From Streptomyces sp. MJM8645 (GTDB lineage: Bacteria > Actinomycetota > Actinomycetes > Streptomycetales > Streptomycetaceae): 64,000 bases of DNA. The translations under genes were made by a program, and so were the position numbers. The stretch lies in contig NZ_LJJF01000001.1 in assembly GCF_001625365.1 (NCBI RefSeq), positions 6,869,501-6,933,500 of the forward strand. The letters run 5' to 3'. Shown here piece after piece: positions 24,895 to 32,897 of the stretch. Numbering within the stretch: the first letter of the stretch is position 1; every line of letters begins with the position of its first letter. Below the pieces are notes generated by a model. That model did not search any database and had not been told where the DNA came from. It was given only the letters and a program-made list of their open reading frames with translations.

Positions 24895-25665
24895 ATGACT
24901 TCCCGTCACGAGACCGCCGCTGCCACCGACACCACCGCCACCAAGCGCAACCGCGTGCGGATGGCGGTCGTCGCGGGCGCCGCTGTCGCGGCCCTGCCGG
25001 TGGCCGGCCTCGTCACGGCCACCTCGGCCTCCGCCGCGCCCACCTCCAGCTGGGACTCCGTCGCCCAGTGCGAGAGCGGCGGCAACTGGAGCATCAGCAA
25101 CGGCAACGGATTCTCCGGCGGACTGCAGTTCACCCCCAGCACCTGGAGGGCGTACGGCGGCACCGCCTACGCCCCCCAGGCCCACCAGGCGAGCAAGGCG
25201 CAGCAGATCACGGTCGCCGAGAAGGTCCTCGCCTCGCAGGGGCCCGGCGCGTGGCCGGTCTGCTCGGCCAAGGCGGGCCTGAGCAAGGGCGGCGCCCCGG
25301 CCGCCGTCGACACCACCGACACCGCACCCTCGAAGCCGGCCGCCAAGCCGGCGCCCAAGGCCCAGACGCCCAAGGCTCAGACGCCCAAGACCCAGGCGCC
25401 GCAGGCCCAGCAGGCGCCGAAGAGCAAGCCGGCGCCGAAGCAGCAGGAGACGTCGAAGCCGCAGCAGTCGGCCAAGCCGGCGCAGTCGGCGCCGTCCTCG
25501 GAGAAGAACACCTCCGGTGGCGGCTACACCGTCAGGAGCGGTGACACGCTGAGCGGCATCGCGGCCAAGTTCGGCACCGACACCGGCAACCTGTACGACA
25601 AGAACGCCCGCACCATCGGCGGCGACCCGGATCTCATCTTCCCGGGCCAGACCCTGACCGTCTGA
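24895..25665 (+). CDS. Secreted Rpf-like transglycosylase with C-terminal LysM
   Basis: 256-residue exported wall enzyme. The N-terminus is long and polar, then a signal helix MAVVAGAAVAALPVAGLV ends near ASA-AP at about 48. The Rpf/lysozyme-like domain follows: SWDSVAQCESGGNWSIS with the catalytic Glu, GFSGGLQFTPSTWRAYGG, and VLASQGPGAWPVC, with a Cys pair. A 75-residue Lys/Pro/Gln/Ala linker leads to one LysM (GYTVRSGDTLSGIAAKFG ... IFPGQTLTV). Such resuscitation-promoting-factor-type enzymes cut peptidoglycan during spore germination and growth. The start has GAGAGGA upstream; a 92-codon upstream extension in the leader is not believed. Confidence 0.93.
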   Translation: MTSRHETAAATDTTATKRNRVRMAVVAGAAVAALPVAGLVTATSASAAPTSSWDSVAQCESGGNWSISNGNGFSGGLQFTPSTWRAYGGTAYAPQAHQASKAQQITVAEKVLASQGPGAWPVCSAKAGLSKGGAPAAVDTTDTAPSKPAAKPAPKAQTPKAQTPKTQAPQAQQAPKSKPAPKQQETSKPQQSAKPAQSAPSSEKNTSGGGYTVRSGDTLSGIAAKFGTDTGNLYDKNARTIGGDPDLIFPGQTLTV

Positions 25666-25683
25666 CACCTCCTCGCACCCGCG

Positions 25684-25719
25684 CCGAGCGGCCGCCCCAC
25701 CCCGGGCCCGGCCGCTCGG
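25684..25719 (+). terminator. Strong terminator-like hairpin
   Basis: A perfect 11-bp stem, CCGAGCGGCCG and CGGCCGCTCGG, with a 14-base loop begins 18 bases after the LysM gene stop. Confidence 0.75.
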
Positions 25720-25723
25720 CCCG

Positions 25724-25795
25724 GCGCGTTTCCGGGGCCGGGCGTGTTTCCGGGGCCGGGCGTATTTCCGGGATCGGGCGCGTTTCCGGGATCGG
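25724..25795. repeat. Tandem 18-bp repeat (4 units)
   Basis: Four units of the form GCGYRTTTCCGGGRYCGG abut directly after the terminator. Units 1 and 2 and units 3 and 4 are the closest pairs. There is no spacer, so it is not CRISPR-like. Confidence 0.9.
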
Positions 25796-25995
25796 GTGCG
25801 AGGGAGGGAGCGTGCGAGCGGGCGTGAGGGCGTGCACGCAGGCGCTTCGGGAGATAGTTGAAGGTTGAACGCGACGTCTGAATACCGCCGGAGGTTTCCG
25901 GCGCCGAGGCCCAGGATCGAGTCATGTCCGAGATCGGAACCGGGGGTTCTGATCGGAACGAGTCGGATCACATCCGAATGAGGAGTTCTGGAGAT

Positions 25996-26751
25996 ATGAC
26001 GATGAACGGTGCGGCGAAGCTCGACGGCAAGGTGGCCCTGGTGACCGGCGGCAGCCGGGGGATCGGGGCGGCGGTCGCGCTGCGGCTGGCCGAGGACGGT
26101 GCCGACGTCGCCCTGACCTATCAGGGCGGGGCCGAGCGGGCCGAGGAGGTCGCGGCGAAGATCACCGCGATGGGGCGCCGCGGCTGGGCGGTCCGCGCGG
26201 ACAGCGCCGACCCGCAGGCGGTGCAGGCCGTGGTCGCGGCGGTCGCGGAGCGGTTCGGGCGGCTGGACATCCTGGTGAACAACGCGGGCGTCGGTGTCCT
26301 CGGCCCGATCGGTGACCTGGCGCTCGACGACGTGGACCGGGTCCTGGAGGTGAACGTCCGGGCGCCGTTCCTGTTCGCCCAGGCCGCCTCCGCGCACCTG
26401 GCCGACGGCGGGCGGATCGTCACCATCGGCAGCTGTATCGCCAAGCGGGTCGCCTTCCCCGGCGCCACCATCTACTCGCTCAGCAAGGCGGCGATGATCG
26501 GCCTGACCAAGGCGCTGGCCAGGGAGCTCGGCCCGCGCGGGATCACCGCCAACGTGGTCCACCCCGGCCCGATCGACACCGACATGAACCCGGCGGACGG
26601 TGAGGCCGCCGAGTTCCAGAGCAGCCTGACCGCACTCGGCCGCTTCGGCGCGGGCGCGGACATCGCCGCCGCCGTCGCCTACCTGGCGGGCGAGGAGGGG
26701 CGGTACGTCACGGGCGCGGAGCTCGCGGTGGACGGCGGGTTCGCGGCCTGA
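25996..26751 (+). CDS. SDR-family NAD(P)-dependent oxidoreductase
   Basis: 251-residue short-chain dehydrogenase of the FabG-like type. The Rossmann motif is VTGGSRGIGAAVA at about 16-28, then NNAGVGVLG, the catalytic Ser in IGSCIAKR, Tyr and Lys in YSLSKAAM, and VHPGPIDTDMNP, ending in the typical AELAVDGGFAA. It reduces or oxidises an unknown carbonyl or alcohol. ATG 25996 has AGGAG and GGAG upstream; a longer in-frame start at 25924 lacks one. Upstream, the direct repeat GATCGGAAC at 25932 and 25951 (19 bases apart) may be a regulator site. Confidence 0.93.
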   Translation: MTMNGAAKLDGKVALVTGGSRGIGAAVALRLAEDGADVALTYQGGAERAEEVAAKITAMGRRGWAVRADSADPQAVQAVVAAVAERFGRLDILVNNAGVGVLGPIGDLALDDVDRVLEVNVRAPFLFAQAASAHLADGGRIVTIGSCIAKRVAFPGATIYSLSKAAMIGLTKALARELGPRGITANVVHPGPIDTDMNPADGEAAEFQSSLTALGRFGAGADIAAAVAYLAGEEGRYVTGAELAVDGGFAA

Positions 26752-26947
26752 CGGTTCGGGCCTGACGGTTCGGAGCCTGACGGCTCGCAGCACGTCGTTG
26801 TGCGGAGACCGGCCCGGTGGTGCGACCACCGGGCCGGTGTCGTGGCGGGCGGTCGTCGACGGACGCGTTTACGATCGCCCGGTCCGAGCGGTGCCCCCGA
26901 CCGGACCCGGCCACGCCGGCGACGCGCTCCCGACCGAGAGGTGTGCC

Positions 26948-27550
26948 ATGACCGCAGCGGAAGACCCGATCGACCTGCTCGCCCGGGCCCTCGCGCAGAC
27001 CGCCGGGCTGATCGACGGCGTCGGCGTCGAGCTGGCCGGGCACCCGACGGCCTGCCGCTCCTGGGACGTCGGCGACCTGGTCAGCCATCTGCTGTTCGAC
27101 CTGCGGCAGTTCACCGTCCGGGCCGGGGGCGGGCAGCCGGACTGGTCGCAGCCCTTCGAGCGGGTGGAGGAGGACTGGCTGCACGCCTTCGAGGCCGGCG
27201 CCGAGGAGCTGGTCGACGCCTGGCGGGCGGCGGGCGACCTCACCGGCACGCTGGAGGTCCCCGGCGTCGGCGCCCTGCCGGCCCGCTTCCCGGTGGACCA
27301 GCAGATCGCCGAATTCGCCGTCCACGACTGGGACTTGGCCCATGCCACCGACCAGTCCACCGAGGGGCTGGACCATGAGGTGGCCCTCGCCGCCCTGGCC
27401 TGGGCCCGCGGCGCCCTCACGCCCGGGTACCGCGGCGCCGAGGAGGATCAGCACGCCTTCGGCCCCGAGGTCGCCGTGCCGGAGGACGCCCCGCCGTACG
27501 ACCGGCTCGCCGGTTTCTTCGGTCGCGACCCGGAGGCCGTGCGGCCCTGA
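26948..27550 (+). CDS. Maleylpyruvate-isomerase-type (TIGR03086-like) protein
   Basis: 200-residue DinB-fold-like protein of the actinobacterial mycothiol-dependent/TIGR03086 group: LARALAQTAGLIDGV, CRSWDVGDLVSHLLFDLRQF with the metal-site His, FPVDQQIAEFAVHDWDLAHAT with the second His/Asp set, and LAGFFGRDPEA at the end. Many relatives bind a metal through three His and act on mycothiol-linked compounds, but most are uncharacterised. ATG 26948 has GAGAGG upstream. Monocistronic by context. Confidence 0.85.
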   Translation: MTAAEDPIDLLARALAQTAGLIDGVGVELAGHPTACRSWDVGDLVSHLLFDLRQFTVRAGGGQPDWSQPFERVEEDWLHAFEAGAEELVDAWRAAGDLTGTLEVPGVGALPARFPVDQQIAEFAVHDWDLAHATDQSTEGLDHEVALAALAWARGALTPGYRGAEEDQHAFGPEVAVPEDAPPYDRLAGFFGRDPEAVRP

Positions 27551-27690
27551 GCTCCACTGAGCCGGCGGGCTCCACAGGCTGCACGGGCTCCACTGGCTCC
27601 ACCTCACCCGCCTAGCGGACCGTATCCGGGCAGGTCAGAGGCCCGGTCGGCGCGGCCGGACCGGGGTTGACGACGGTGTGCCCTTCCACC

Positions 27691-27720
27691 ACCCTTCCAC
27701 TAATCGAATAGTGAAAGGGT
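27691..27720. promoter_or_regulatory. Near-perfect 30-bp palindromic operator for a GntR regulator
   Basis: Twelve-base arms ACCCTTCCACTA and TAGTGAAAGGGT flank the 6-base spacer ATCGAA; one mismatch between arms. It lies 10 bases before the DUF2079 start. The core CACTA-N6-TAGTG recurs at 29177-29192 before the gntR gene, with identical spacing. Confidence 0.75.
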
Positions 27721-27729
27721 ACTTTGCCG

Positions 27730-29112
27730 ATGCGCCTGTTCCGCCCGCCGCGTCGACCCGCCGTCCTGGCCTGGGGCCTGGCCGCGGGGTTCGCCGCGCT
27801 CTACACCTGCGTCGCCGTCAACCGCTACCGGCGCGGCCTGAGCAAGGCCTACGACCTGGGCATCTTCGAGCAGGCCATCCGCGCGTACGCGCACGGGCAG
27901 GCGCCGATCGTGCCGCTCAAGGGGCCCGGTTACCACCTGCTCGGGGACCACTTCCACCCGCTGATCGCCGTGCTCGCCCCGGTCTACCGGTTGTTCCCGG
28001 GGGCCGTCGCCCTGCTGGTCGCCCAGGCGCTGCTGATGGCGCTGGCGGTCGTGCCGCTCACCCGGTGGGCGTACGAGGCGGGCGGGCCGCGGGTCGCGCT
28101 GGTGATCGGATGCGTGACCGGGGCGTCCTGGGGGATCGTCCGGGCCGTCAGTGACGATTTCCACGAAATCGCCTTTGCCGTACCGCTGTTGGCCTTCGCG
28201 GCCACCGCGCTCGGCCGGCGCCGCCACCTGGCCGCGGCGCTGTGGTCGCTGCCGCTGCTGCTGGTCAAGGAGGACCTCGGCCTGACCGTGGCCGCCTTCG
28301 GCCTGCTGATCGCCTGGCAGGCCCGCCGGGGCCGGCGCGGCCCGCTGCCGGGGCTCGTGCTCGCGGGCGTCGGGGTCGCGGCCACCGTGCTCACCGTGAC
28401 GGTGGTGCTGCCCTCGTTCAACCCGCACGGCGGGTTCGACTACTGGCAGCAGCTGGACGGCGGCGGGCAGCCCTCGCCCTGGTCGCTGGCGGCCCGGATC
28501 GGCTGGCCCCCGATCAAGTGGCTGCTGCTCTTCCTGCTCGCCGCGACCGCGGGCTTCCTCGGGCTGCGCTCGCCGCTGGTCCTGCTCTGCGTGCCCACCC
28601 TGGGCTGGCGGCTGCTCTCGGCCAACCCGCACTACTGGGGCGTCAGTTACCACTACAGCGCGGTGCTGATGCCGCTGGTGCTCGCCGCCCTGGTGGACGC
28701 CCTCACCCGCACCGACCCGCGCCGGGCGCGGCGCGCGCTCGCCGTCAGCGCCCTGGTGGCGGCCGTGACGGTGCCGGTCTATCCGCTGCACGAGGTGGTG
28801 ATGCCCGAGGCGTGGCGCACCTCGCCCCGGCTCGCGTACACCCGGGCGCTGCTCGGCTCGATACCCGACGGCGCGACCGTCGCCGCCTCCAACCGCCTCG
28901 CCGCGCAGCTGACCGGCCGGGCCGCCGTCACCCTGGTCTGCCAGGCGCCGGCCGGGCCGGGGCCCGAGTGGGTGGTCGTGGACCGGACGGACCCGAGCGT
29001 GCAGGCCCCGTGCGCGACCGCCGACACCGCCCGGATGCTGGTCGAGTACGAGCAGCACGGCTACCGGCGGGTCGCCGACCAGGACTCCCTCCTGTTGCTG
29101 CAGCGGCCCTGA
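27730..29112 (+). CDS. DUF2079-family polytopic membrane protein
   Basis: 460-residue membrane protein with nine or ten helices (VLAWGLAAGFAALYTCVAV, AVALLVAQALLMALAVV, FAVPLLAFAATALG, LVLAGVGVAATVLTVTVV, WLLLFLLAATAGFLGL, AVLMPLVLAALVDALT and others). The DUF2079 hallmarks are YDLGIFEQAIRAYAHGQ with the acidic loop residues, LLGDHFHPLIAVLAPVY and VSDDFHEIAFAVPL, a layout related to GT-C glycosyltransferases. A short soluble C-terminal domain follows. The substrate is unknown; polyprenyl-sugar transfer to the envelope is a family-level guess. It shares an operator core with the gntR-ABC operon 1.4 kb downstream, so the same regulator probably controls both. ATG 27730 follows a weak ribosome site inside the operator region. 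Confidence 0.85.
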   Translation: MRLFRPPRRPAVLAWGLAAGFAALYTCVAVNRYRRGLSKAYDLGIFEQAIRAYAHGQAPIVPLKGPGYHLLGDHFHPLIAVLAPVYRLFPGAVALLVAQALLMALAVVPLTRWAYEAGGPRVALVIGCVTGASWGIVRAVSDDFHEIAFAVPLLAFAATALGRRRHLAAALWSLPLLLVKEDLGLTVAAFGLLIAWQARRGRRGPLPGLVLAGVGVAATVLTVTVVLPSFNPHGGFDYWQQLDGGGQPSPWSLAARIGWPPIKWLLLFLLAATAGFLGLRSPLVLLCVPTLGWRLLSANPHYWGVSYHYSAVLMPLVLAALVDALTRTDPRRARRALAVSALVAAVTVPVYPLHEVVMPEAWRTSPRLAYTRALLGSIPDGATVAASNRLAAQLTGRAAVTLVCQAPAGPGPEWVVVDRTDPSVQAPCATADTARMLVEYEQHGYRRVADQDSLLLLQRP

Positions 29113-29170
29113 TCGTCCGTATCGCCCGGCACCCCCCGGCCTGGCTTGACCCGGGCGCCACAGTGGGTCA

Positions 29171-29197
29171 CTATTCCACTATTGGACTAGTGAAAGG
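29171..29197. promoter_or_regulatory. Second GntR operator (autoregulatory)
   Basis: CACTA (29177-29181), 6 bases, TAGTG (29188-29192), then AAAGG: the same core, spacing and right-hand flank as the site at 27691. It lies 17 bases before the gntR start. A further CACTAT at 29170 extends it on the left. Confidence 0.7.
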
Positions 29198-29208
29198 TCG
29201 AATCGCGT

Positions 29209-29616
29209 GTGATCGAGTACCGCATCGAGCGGCGCAGCGGCGTCTCCACCTACCAGCAGATCGTTCAGCAGACCAAGCAGGCCTTGCGGCTCGGACTGCT
29301 CCAGCCCGGGGACAAGCTGCCGACCGCGCGGGAGGTCGTCGAGCTGACCGCGATCAACCCCAACACCGTGCTGAAGGCCTACCGCGAACTGGAACGCGAG
29401 GGCCTGGTCGAGCCCCGGCCGGGGCTCGGCACCTTCGTCCGGCGCTCGCTCGCCCGGCCGGAGGCCGCCGCCGACGGGCCGCTGCGCGCGGACCTGGTCG
29501 GCTGGGTGGACCGGGCCCGCGAGGTCGGACTGGAGCGTGAGGACATCGCCGCGCTGATGGCCTCCGTCCTGGAGCAGCGATTCGACACCGGGGTCTCCCC
29601 GGAAACACCGAGTTAG
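29209..29616 (+). CDS. GntR-family regulator, YtrA type
   Basis: 135-residue short GntR protein. The winged helix (about 10-80) contains YQQIVQQTKQALRLGLL, PGDKLPTAREVVELTAINPNTVLKAYRELEREGLV and the wing PRPGLGTFV; the C-terminal helical tail of about 50 residues is the small dimerisation part typical of YtrA, not the large ligand domain of FadR/HutC types. YtrA-type regulators usually head an operon with an ABC transporter, as here (genes at 29636 and 30583). GTG start without a strong ribosome site. Expected target: the CACTA-N6-TAGTG sites at 27691 and 29171. Confidence 0.93.
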   Translation: MIEYRIERRSGVSTYQQIVQQTKQALRLGLLQPGDKLPTAREVVELTAINPNTVLKAYRELEREGLVEPRPGLGTFVRRSLARPEAAADGPLRADLVGWVDRAREVGLEREDIAALMASVLEQRFDTGVSPETPS

Positions 29617-29635
29617 AGGACAGTGGGGGGACCGG

Positions 29636-30586
29636 GTGAACGACCCGATGAACACACCGCCGGCATCGGCGACACCGGGGGCCCCGGCGGCGCTCGCGGC
29701 CGAGGGCCTGGGCAAGCGCTACCGGGGCGATTGGGCGCTGCGCGACTGCACGTTCGCCGTTCCGGCCGGGCGGATCTGCGGGGTGGCCGGCCCCAACGGT
29801 GCGGGCAAGAGCACCCTGCTGGGCATCGCCGCCCGGCTGCTCACCCCCACCGAGGGCGAGCTGCGGGTGTTCGGTGAGCCCGCCACCACCGAGGACCTGC
29901 GTGCCTGGGTCGCGTACGTGGCCCAGGACAAGCCGCTCTACCCCGGCTTCACGGTGGCCGAGACCCTGCGGCTCGGCCGGGAACTGAACCCGTCCTGGGA
30001 CCAGGACCTCGCCCAACAGGTGATCGACCAGGGCGAGTTGAGGATGAGGGCGAAGATCGGCTCGCTCTCCGGCGGCCAGCGCACCCGGGTCGCCCTGGCG
30101 CTCGCCCTCGGCAAGCGCCCCGACCTGCTGCTGCTCGACGAGCCGATGTCCGACCTCGACCCGCTCGCCCGGCACCAGCTGATGGGCACCCTGATGGCCG
30201 AGGCCGCCGAGCGCGGCACCACCATCGTGGTCTCCTCGCACATCATCCCCGAGCTGGACGGCGTCATCGACTACCTGCTGCTGGTGCAGTCCGGGCGGAT
30301 CCGGCTCTGCGGCGACGTGGAGGACCTGCTGGACGGACACCAATTGCTCACCGGCCCGGCCGGCAGCGCGCTCCCCGAGGACGTCCTGGTCGAACAGCGC
30401 TCCACCGGCCGCCGGATCGACGCGCTGGTCCGCACCGGCGATCCGGTGGACGGCCCGTGGGAGAGCGGCCGGCCGAGCCTGGAGGAGCTGCTGCTCGGCT
30501 ACCTCCGGACCCCGGCCGGCACCGCCCGGGCCGCCACCGGACCGGGCCCGCAGGCCCAGACGACCGAGAACGGGATCGCCGCATGA
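29636..30586 (+). CDS. ABC transporter ATP-binding protein
   Basis: 316-residue ATPase of an ABC-2-type system. Walker A GPNGAGKSTLL, Q-loop YVAQDKP, signature LSGGQRTRVALALAL, Walker B LLLLDEPMSDLDPLA and H-loop VSSHIIPELDGVIDY are all intact. A C-terminal extension of about 90 residues (EDLLDGHQLL...) is the regulatory tail seen in YtrB/BcrA-like proteins. It starts 20 bases after the gntR stop with GGGGGGA upstream and overlaps the permease by 4 bases. Likely exports or flips an envelope-active compound when the repressor lets go (inference from YtrA systems). Confidence 0.93.
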   Translation: MNDPMNTPPASATPGAPAALAAEGLGKRYRGDWALRDCTFAVPAGRICGVAGPNGAGKSTLLGIAARLLTPTEGELRVFGEPATTEDLRAWVAYVAQDKPLYPGFTVAETLRLGRELNPSWDQDLAQQVIDQGELRMRAKIGSLSGGQRTRVALALALGKRPDLLLLDEPMSDLDPLARHQLMGTLMAEAAERGTTIVVSSHIIPELDGVIDYLLLVQSGRIRLCGDVEDLLDGHQLLTGPAGSALPEDVLVEQRSTGRRIDALVRTGDPVDGPWESGRPSLEELLLGYLRTPAGTARAATGPGPQAQTTENGIAA

Positions 30587-31629
30587 GCACCAACGTCCTG
30601 GCCGACCGCGCCACCACCGAGGCGCCACCGCGCGAGCCGCGGACCGCGCTCCGCCCGGGCGGCCTGCTCTGGCTGAGCTGGCGCCAGAGCCGCACCGCGC
30701 TGTGGGCGATCGCCGCCCTGGTCGTCACCGCGTCGGCCACCCTGCTCTGGCTGCACTTCTCCGTCCAGCCGCTGATGGCGGATCTGCGCCGGGCCGGGTG
30801 CTCCGACGGGGCCAGCTGGTCCAACGCCGGCTGCCAGGGCATGGTCTCGCCCATCACCCGCCGCGCCTACCTGTACACCACGTGGCTCCAGCCGGCCCTG
30901 GTCGCCGTCCCCCTGCTGATCGGCATGTTCCTCGGCGCCCCGATGCTCGCCCAGGAGTACGAGCGCGGAACCGTTCGCCTCGCCTGGACCCAGTCCGTCA
31001 GCCCGCTGCGCTGGCTCACCGCGCGGATCGCCCTGCCCGGGCTGGCGGTGCTGGCCGCCGGTGGGGTGCTCGCCGTCCTGGCGACGTGGGTGTGGAACGC
31101 GGACATCGCGCACAGCCCGTTCGCCTTCGATCCGCCGTTCCAGGGCCTCACCTACCCCGTCCTCGGGGTGGTGCCGGTCGCCTGGTCGCTGTTCGCGCTG
31201 GCACTGGGCCTGCTGGTCGGGCAGCTGCTGCGGCGCACGGTGGCCTCGGTCCTGGCCACCGGCGTCCTGGTGGCGGTCGTCCACGGCCTGCTCCGGTGGG
31301 GCCGCGCCTCCTTCTACCCGTCGGTCAAGGAGATGGTCCCGCGCGGCGTCTACTTCGGGCAGCCCACCAACGCGTGGCTGGTCGACCGCGGGGTCGTGCT
31401 CCAGGACGGCCGGTGGGCCTCGGACCAGTTCTGCTGGGACGGCGACCGGACGAGGGGCTGCGAAGGTGCCACGAGCAACTGGATCGAGTACCACCCCGTC
31501 GGGCACTTCGTGCCGATCCAGCTCGTCGAGACCGGGATCCTGGTGGCGCTCACCGTCGTGGCGCTGACGGTGCTCTTCCTCCGGGTGCGGCGGGACGGCA
31601 ACTCGCTGCGGGCGACCCGGCGGGCCTGA
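30583..31629 (+). CDS. ABC transporter permease of the GntR-linked exporter
   Basis: 348-residue permease. After a soluble 30-residue start come a helix (LWAIAALVVTASATLLWLHF), an extracytoplasmic loop with two Cys (RAGCSDGASW, NAGCQGMVS), then helices AGLVAVPLLIGMFLG-like, LAVLAAGGVLAVLATWVW, VAWSLFALALGLLVGQLL and a C-terminal helix ILVALTVVALTVLFL. The loop near 270-320 has another two Cys (QFCWDGD, RGCEGATS). ABC-2 fold with large external loops, as in bacitracin-type systems. Coupled by ATGA overlap to the ATPase. Confidence 0.9.
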   Translation: MSTNVLADRATTEAPPREPRTALRPGGLLWLSWRQSRTALWAIAALVVTASATLLWLHFSVQPLMADLRRAGCSDGASWSNAGCQGMVSPITRRAYLYTTWLQPALVAVPLLIGMFLGAPMLAQEYERGTVRLAWTQSVSPLRWLTARIALPGLAVLAAGGVLAVLATWVWNADIAHSPFAFDPPFQGLTYPVLGVVPVAWSLFALALGLLVGQLLRRTVASVLATGVLVAVVHGLLRWGRASFYPSVKEMVPRGVYFGQPTNAWLVDRGVVLQDGRWASDQFCWDGDRTRGCEGATSNWIEYHPVGHFVPIQLVETGILVALTVVALTVLFLRVRRDGNSLRATRRA

Positions 31630-31659
31630 CGCCCGAGGACGCGGCCCCGGTCGGGCGTC
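31628..31659. terminator. Terminator-like hairpin between convergent genes
   Basis: GACGCCCGA and TCGGGCGTC (9-bp perfect stem, 14-base loop) overlap the stop codons of both convergent genes. Confidence 0.65.
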
Positions 31660-32806
31660 AGTCGCGGCTCCAGCGGAGTTCGACCTCCGGGAAGCGCGGT
31701 GACGGGCCGTCGAGGAGGGGCGCGGGGCGGCCGCGGAGGAAGTGGTCGGCGAACGCCCGGGTGTAGGCGCGGGTGAGAGCGGTCGCCCGGGCCGGGGCGA
31801 TGGTGCCGAGCAGCGCGGCGTAGGTGTCGGCGGGGAGGTGGCCCGGCAGATTGCCGGGGAGGGCGGCGTGCGGCAGGTCGGTGAAGCTGAGGTGGCCGGC
31901 GCCGAGGGTGCGCAACTGCCGCCCCCAGGCGTGCTGGTGGCTGCGCCAGCGCTGCCAGGTCTCGTGGTCGGCGAGCGAGGTGAGCAGGAGGAGGGGCCGG
32001 TCCAGGCCGAGGTCGGGAACGGGCGAGCCGAACAGGCCGCCGTCCAGGTTGAGGCCGATCCGGAACCGCTCGTCCTGGCGCATCGCCTCGGCGGCCGCCG
32101 AGCCGCCCATCGAGTGGCCGAGCACGCCGACCCGGCCCCCGTCGACGCGGAAACGGTCCTGGCGACCGGTCAGTTCGGTGGTGACGAAGCGGAGGTCGGC
32201 GACCCGGGCCGCGATCTCGCGGCGCTCGGCGGCCTCCCAGTCGGCCGGCTCGTCCTCCAGCACGGTGCGCACCACCCGGCCGTCCGGGAACTCGACGGCG
32301 AGGGCGTCGTAGGTGTGGTCGACCGACGCGACGAGGTAGCCGTGGGCGGCCAACTCCTCGGCCAGCGCCGTGCAGTTGCTGCGCAATCCGGTGCGGCCGT
32401 GGCCGAGCAGCAGCAGGGGGAGCGGGCCGGGGAGCGCGGGTGCGTCGGTGCGGGCGGTGGGGCGGACGGCCGCGATGGTGCCCGGATCCAGCGGCAGGCG
32501 CTGATCGATGGCGGCGGCGACCCGGGGCGTGGTGTACGGCGCGCGGGGGCGGCTGGCGGTGGCGCGGGCCGGGTACCAGAGCTGCACCATCAACTCGCGC
32601 GGGCCGGCGGCGGGCACGAACGGGTCCGGGCGGTCGTGGTCGACCAGGTGCAGGGTGGTCGTGCCGACCAGGCGGCCGGTGGTGGGGGCGGGCAGGTCGA
32701 TGGTGCGCGGCCGGGCGGCCTGAGCTGCCTGGGCGGGCCCGGCGGGCAGCAGGGCCGCGGCGCCGCCCAGGCCCGCGAGTGCCAGCAGTGAACGGCGCCT
32801 GATCAT
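31658..32806 (-). CDS. Tat-exported PAF-acetylhydrolase-like alpha/beta hydrolase
   Basis: 382-residue exported lipase/esterase. The N-terminus MIRRRSLLALAGLGGAAALL is a twin-arginine signal. The alpha/beta hydrolase body shows the oxyanion-loop LLLLGHGRTGLRSNC, the strand YLVASVDHTYD, the nucleophile elbow GVLGHSMGGSAAA, Asp in GLNLDGGLFG and His in GAGHLSFTDLPH, the plasma PAF-AH (PF03403) arrangement. Likely acts on short-chain or oxidised lipids outside the cell. Convergent with the ABC exporter. Confidence 0.88.
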   Translation of the reverse strand: MIRRRSLLALAGLGGAAALLPAGPAQAAQAARPRTIDLPAPTTGRLVGTTTLHLVDHDRPDPFVPAAGPRELMVQLWYPARATASRPRAPYTTPRVAAAIDQRLPLDPGTIAAVRPTARTDAPALPGPLPLLLLGHGRTGLRSNCTALAEELAAHGYLVASVDHTYDALAVEFPDGRVVRTVLEDEPADWEAAERREIAARVADLRFVTTELTGRQDRFRVDGGRVGVLGHSMGGSAAAEAMRQDERFRIGLNLDGGLFGSPVPDLGLDRPLLLLTSLADHETWQRWRSHQHAWGRQLRTLGAGHLSFTDLPHAALPGNLPGHLPADTYAALLGTIAPARATALTRAYTRAFADHFLRGRPAPLLDGPSPRFPEVELRWSRD

Positions 32807-32897
32807 CCAGTATCCCTCGGTGGTGGGGTGGTTGAGGTCCGGTCAGCCTAAATGCTCCGGTCCGGTCGGACCAGGGATGGTGGAGCGGCGTGGACGC

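Noticed and set aside
25724..25795. Possible CRISPR-like array
   Set aside because: Units abut with no spacers; it is a simple minisatellite.
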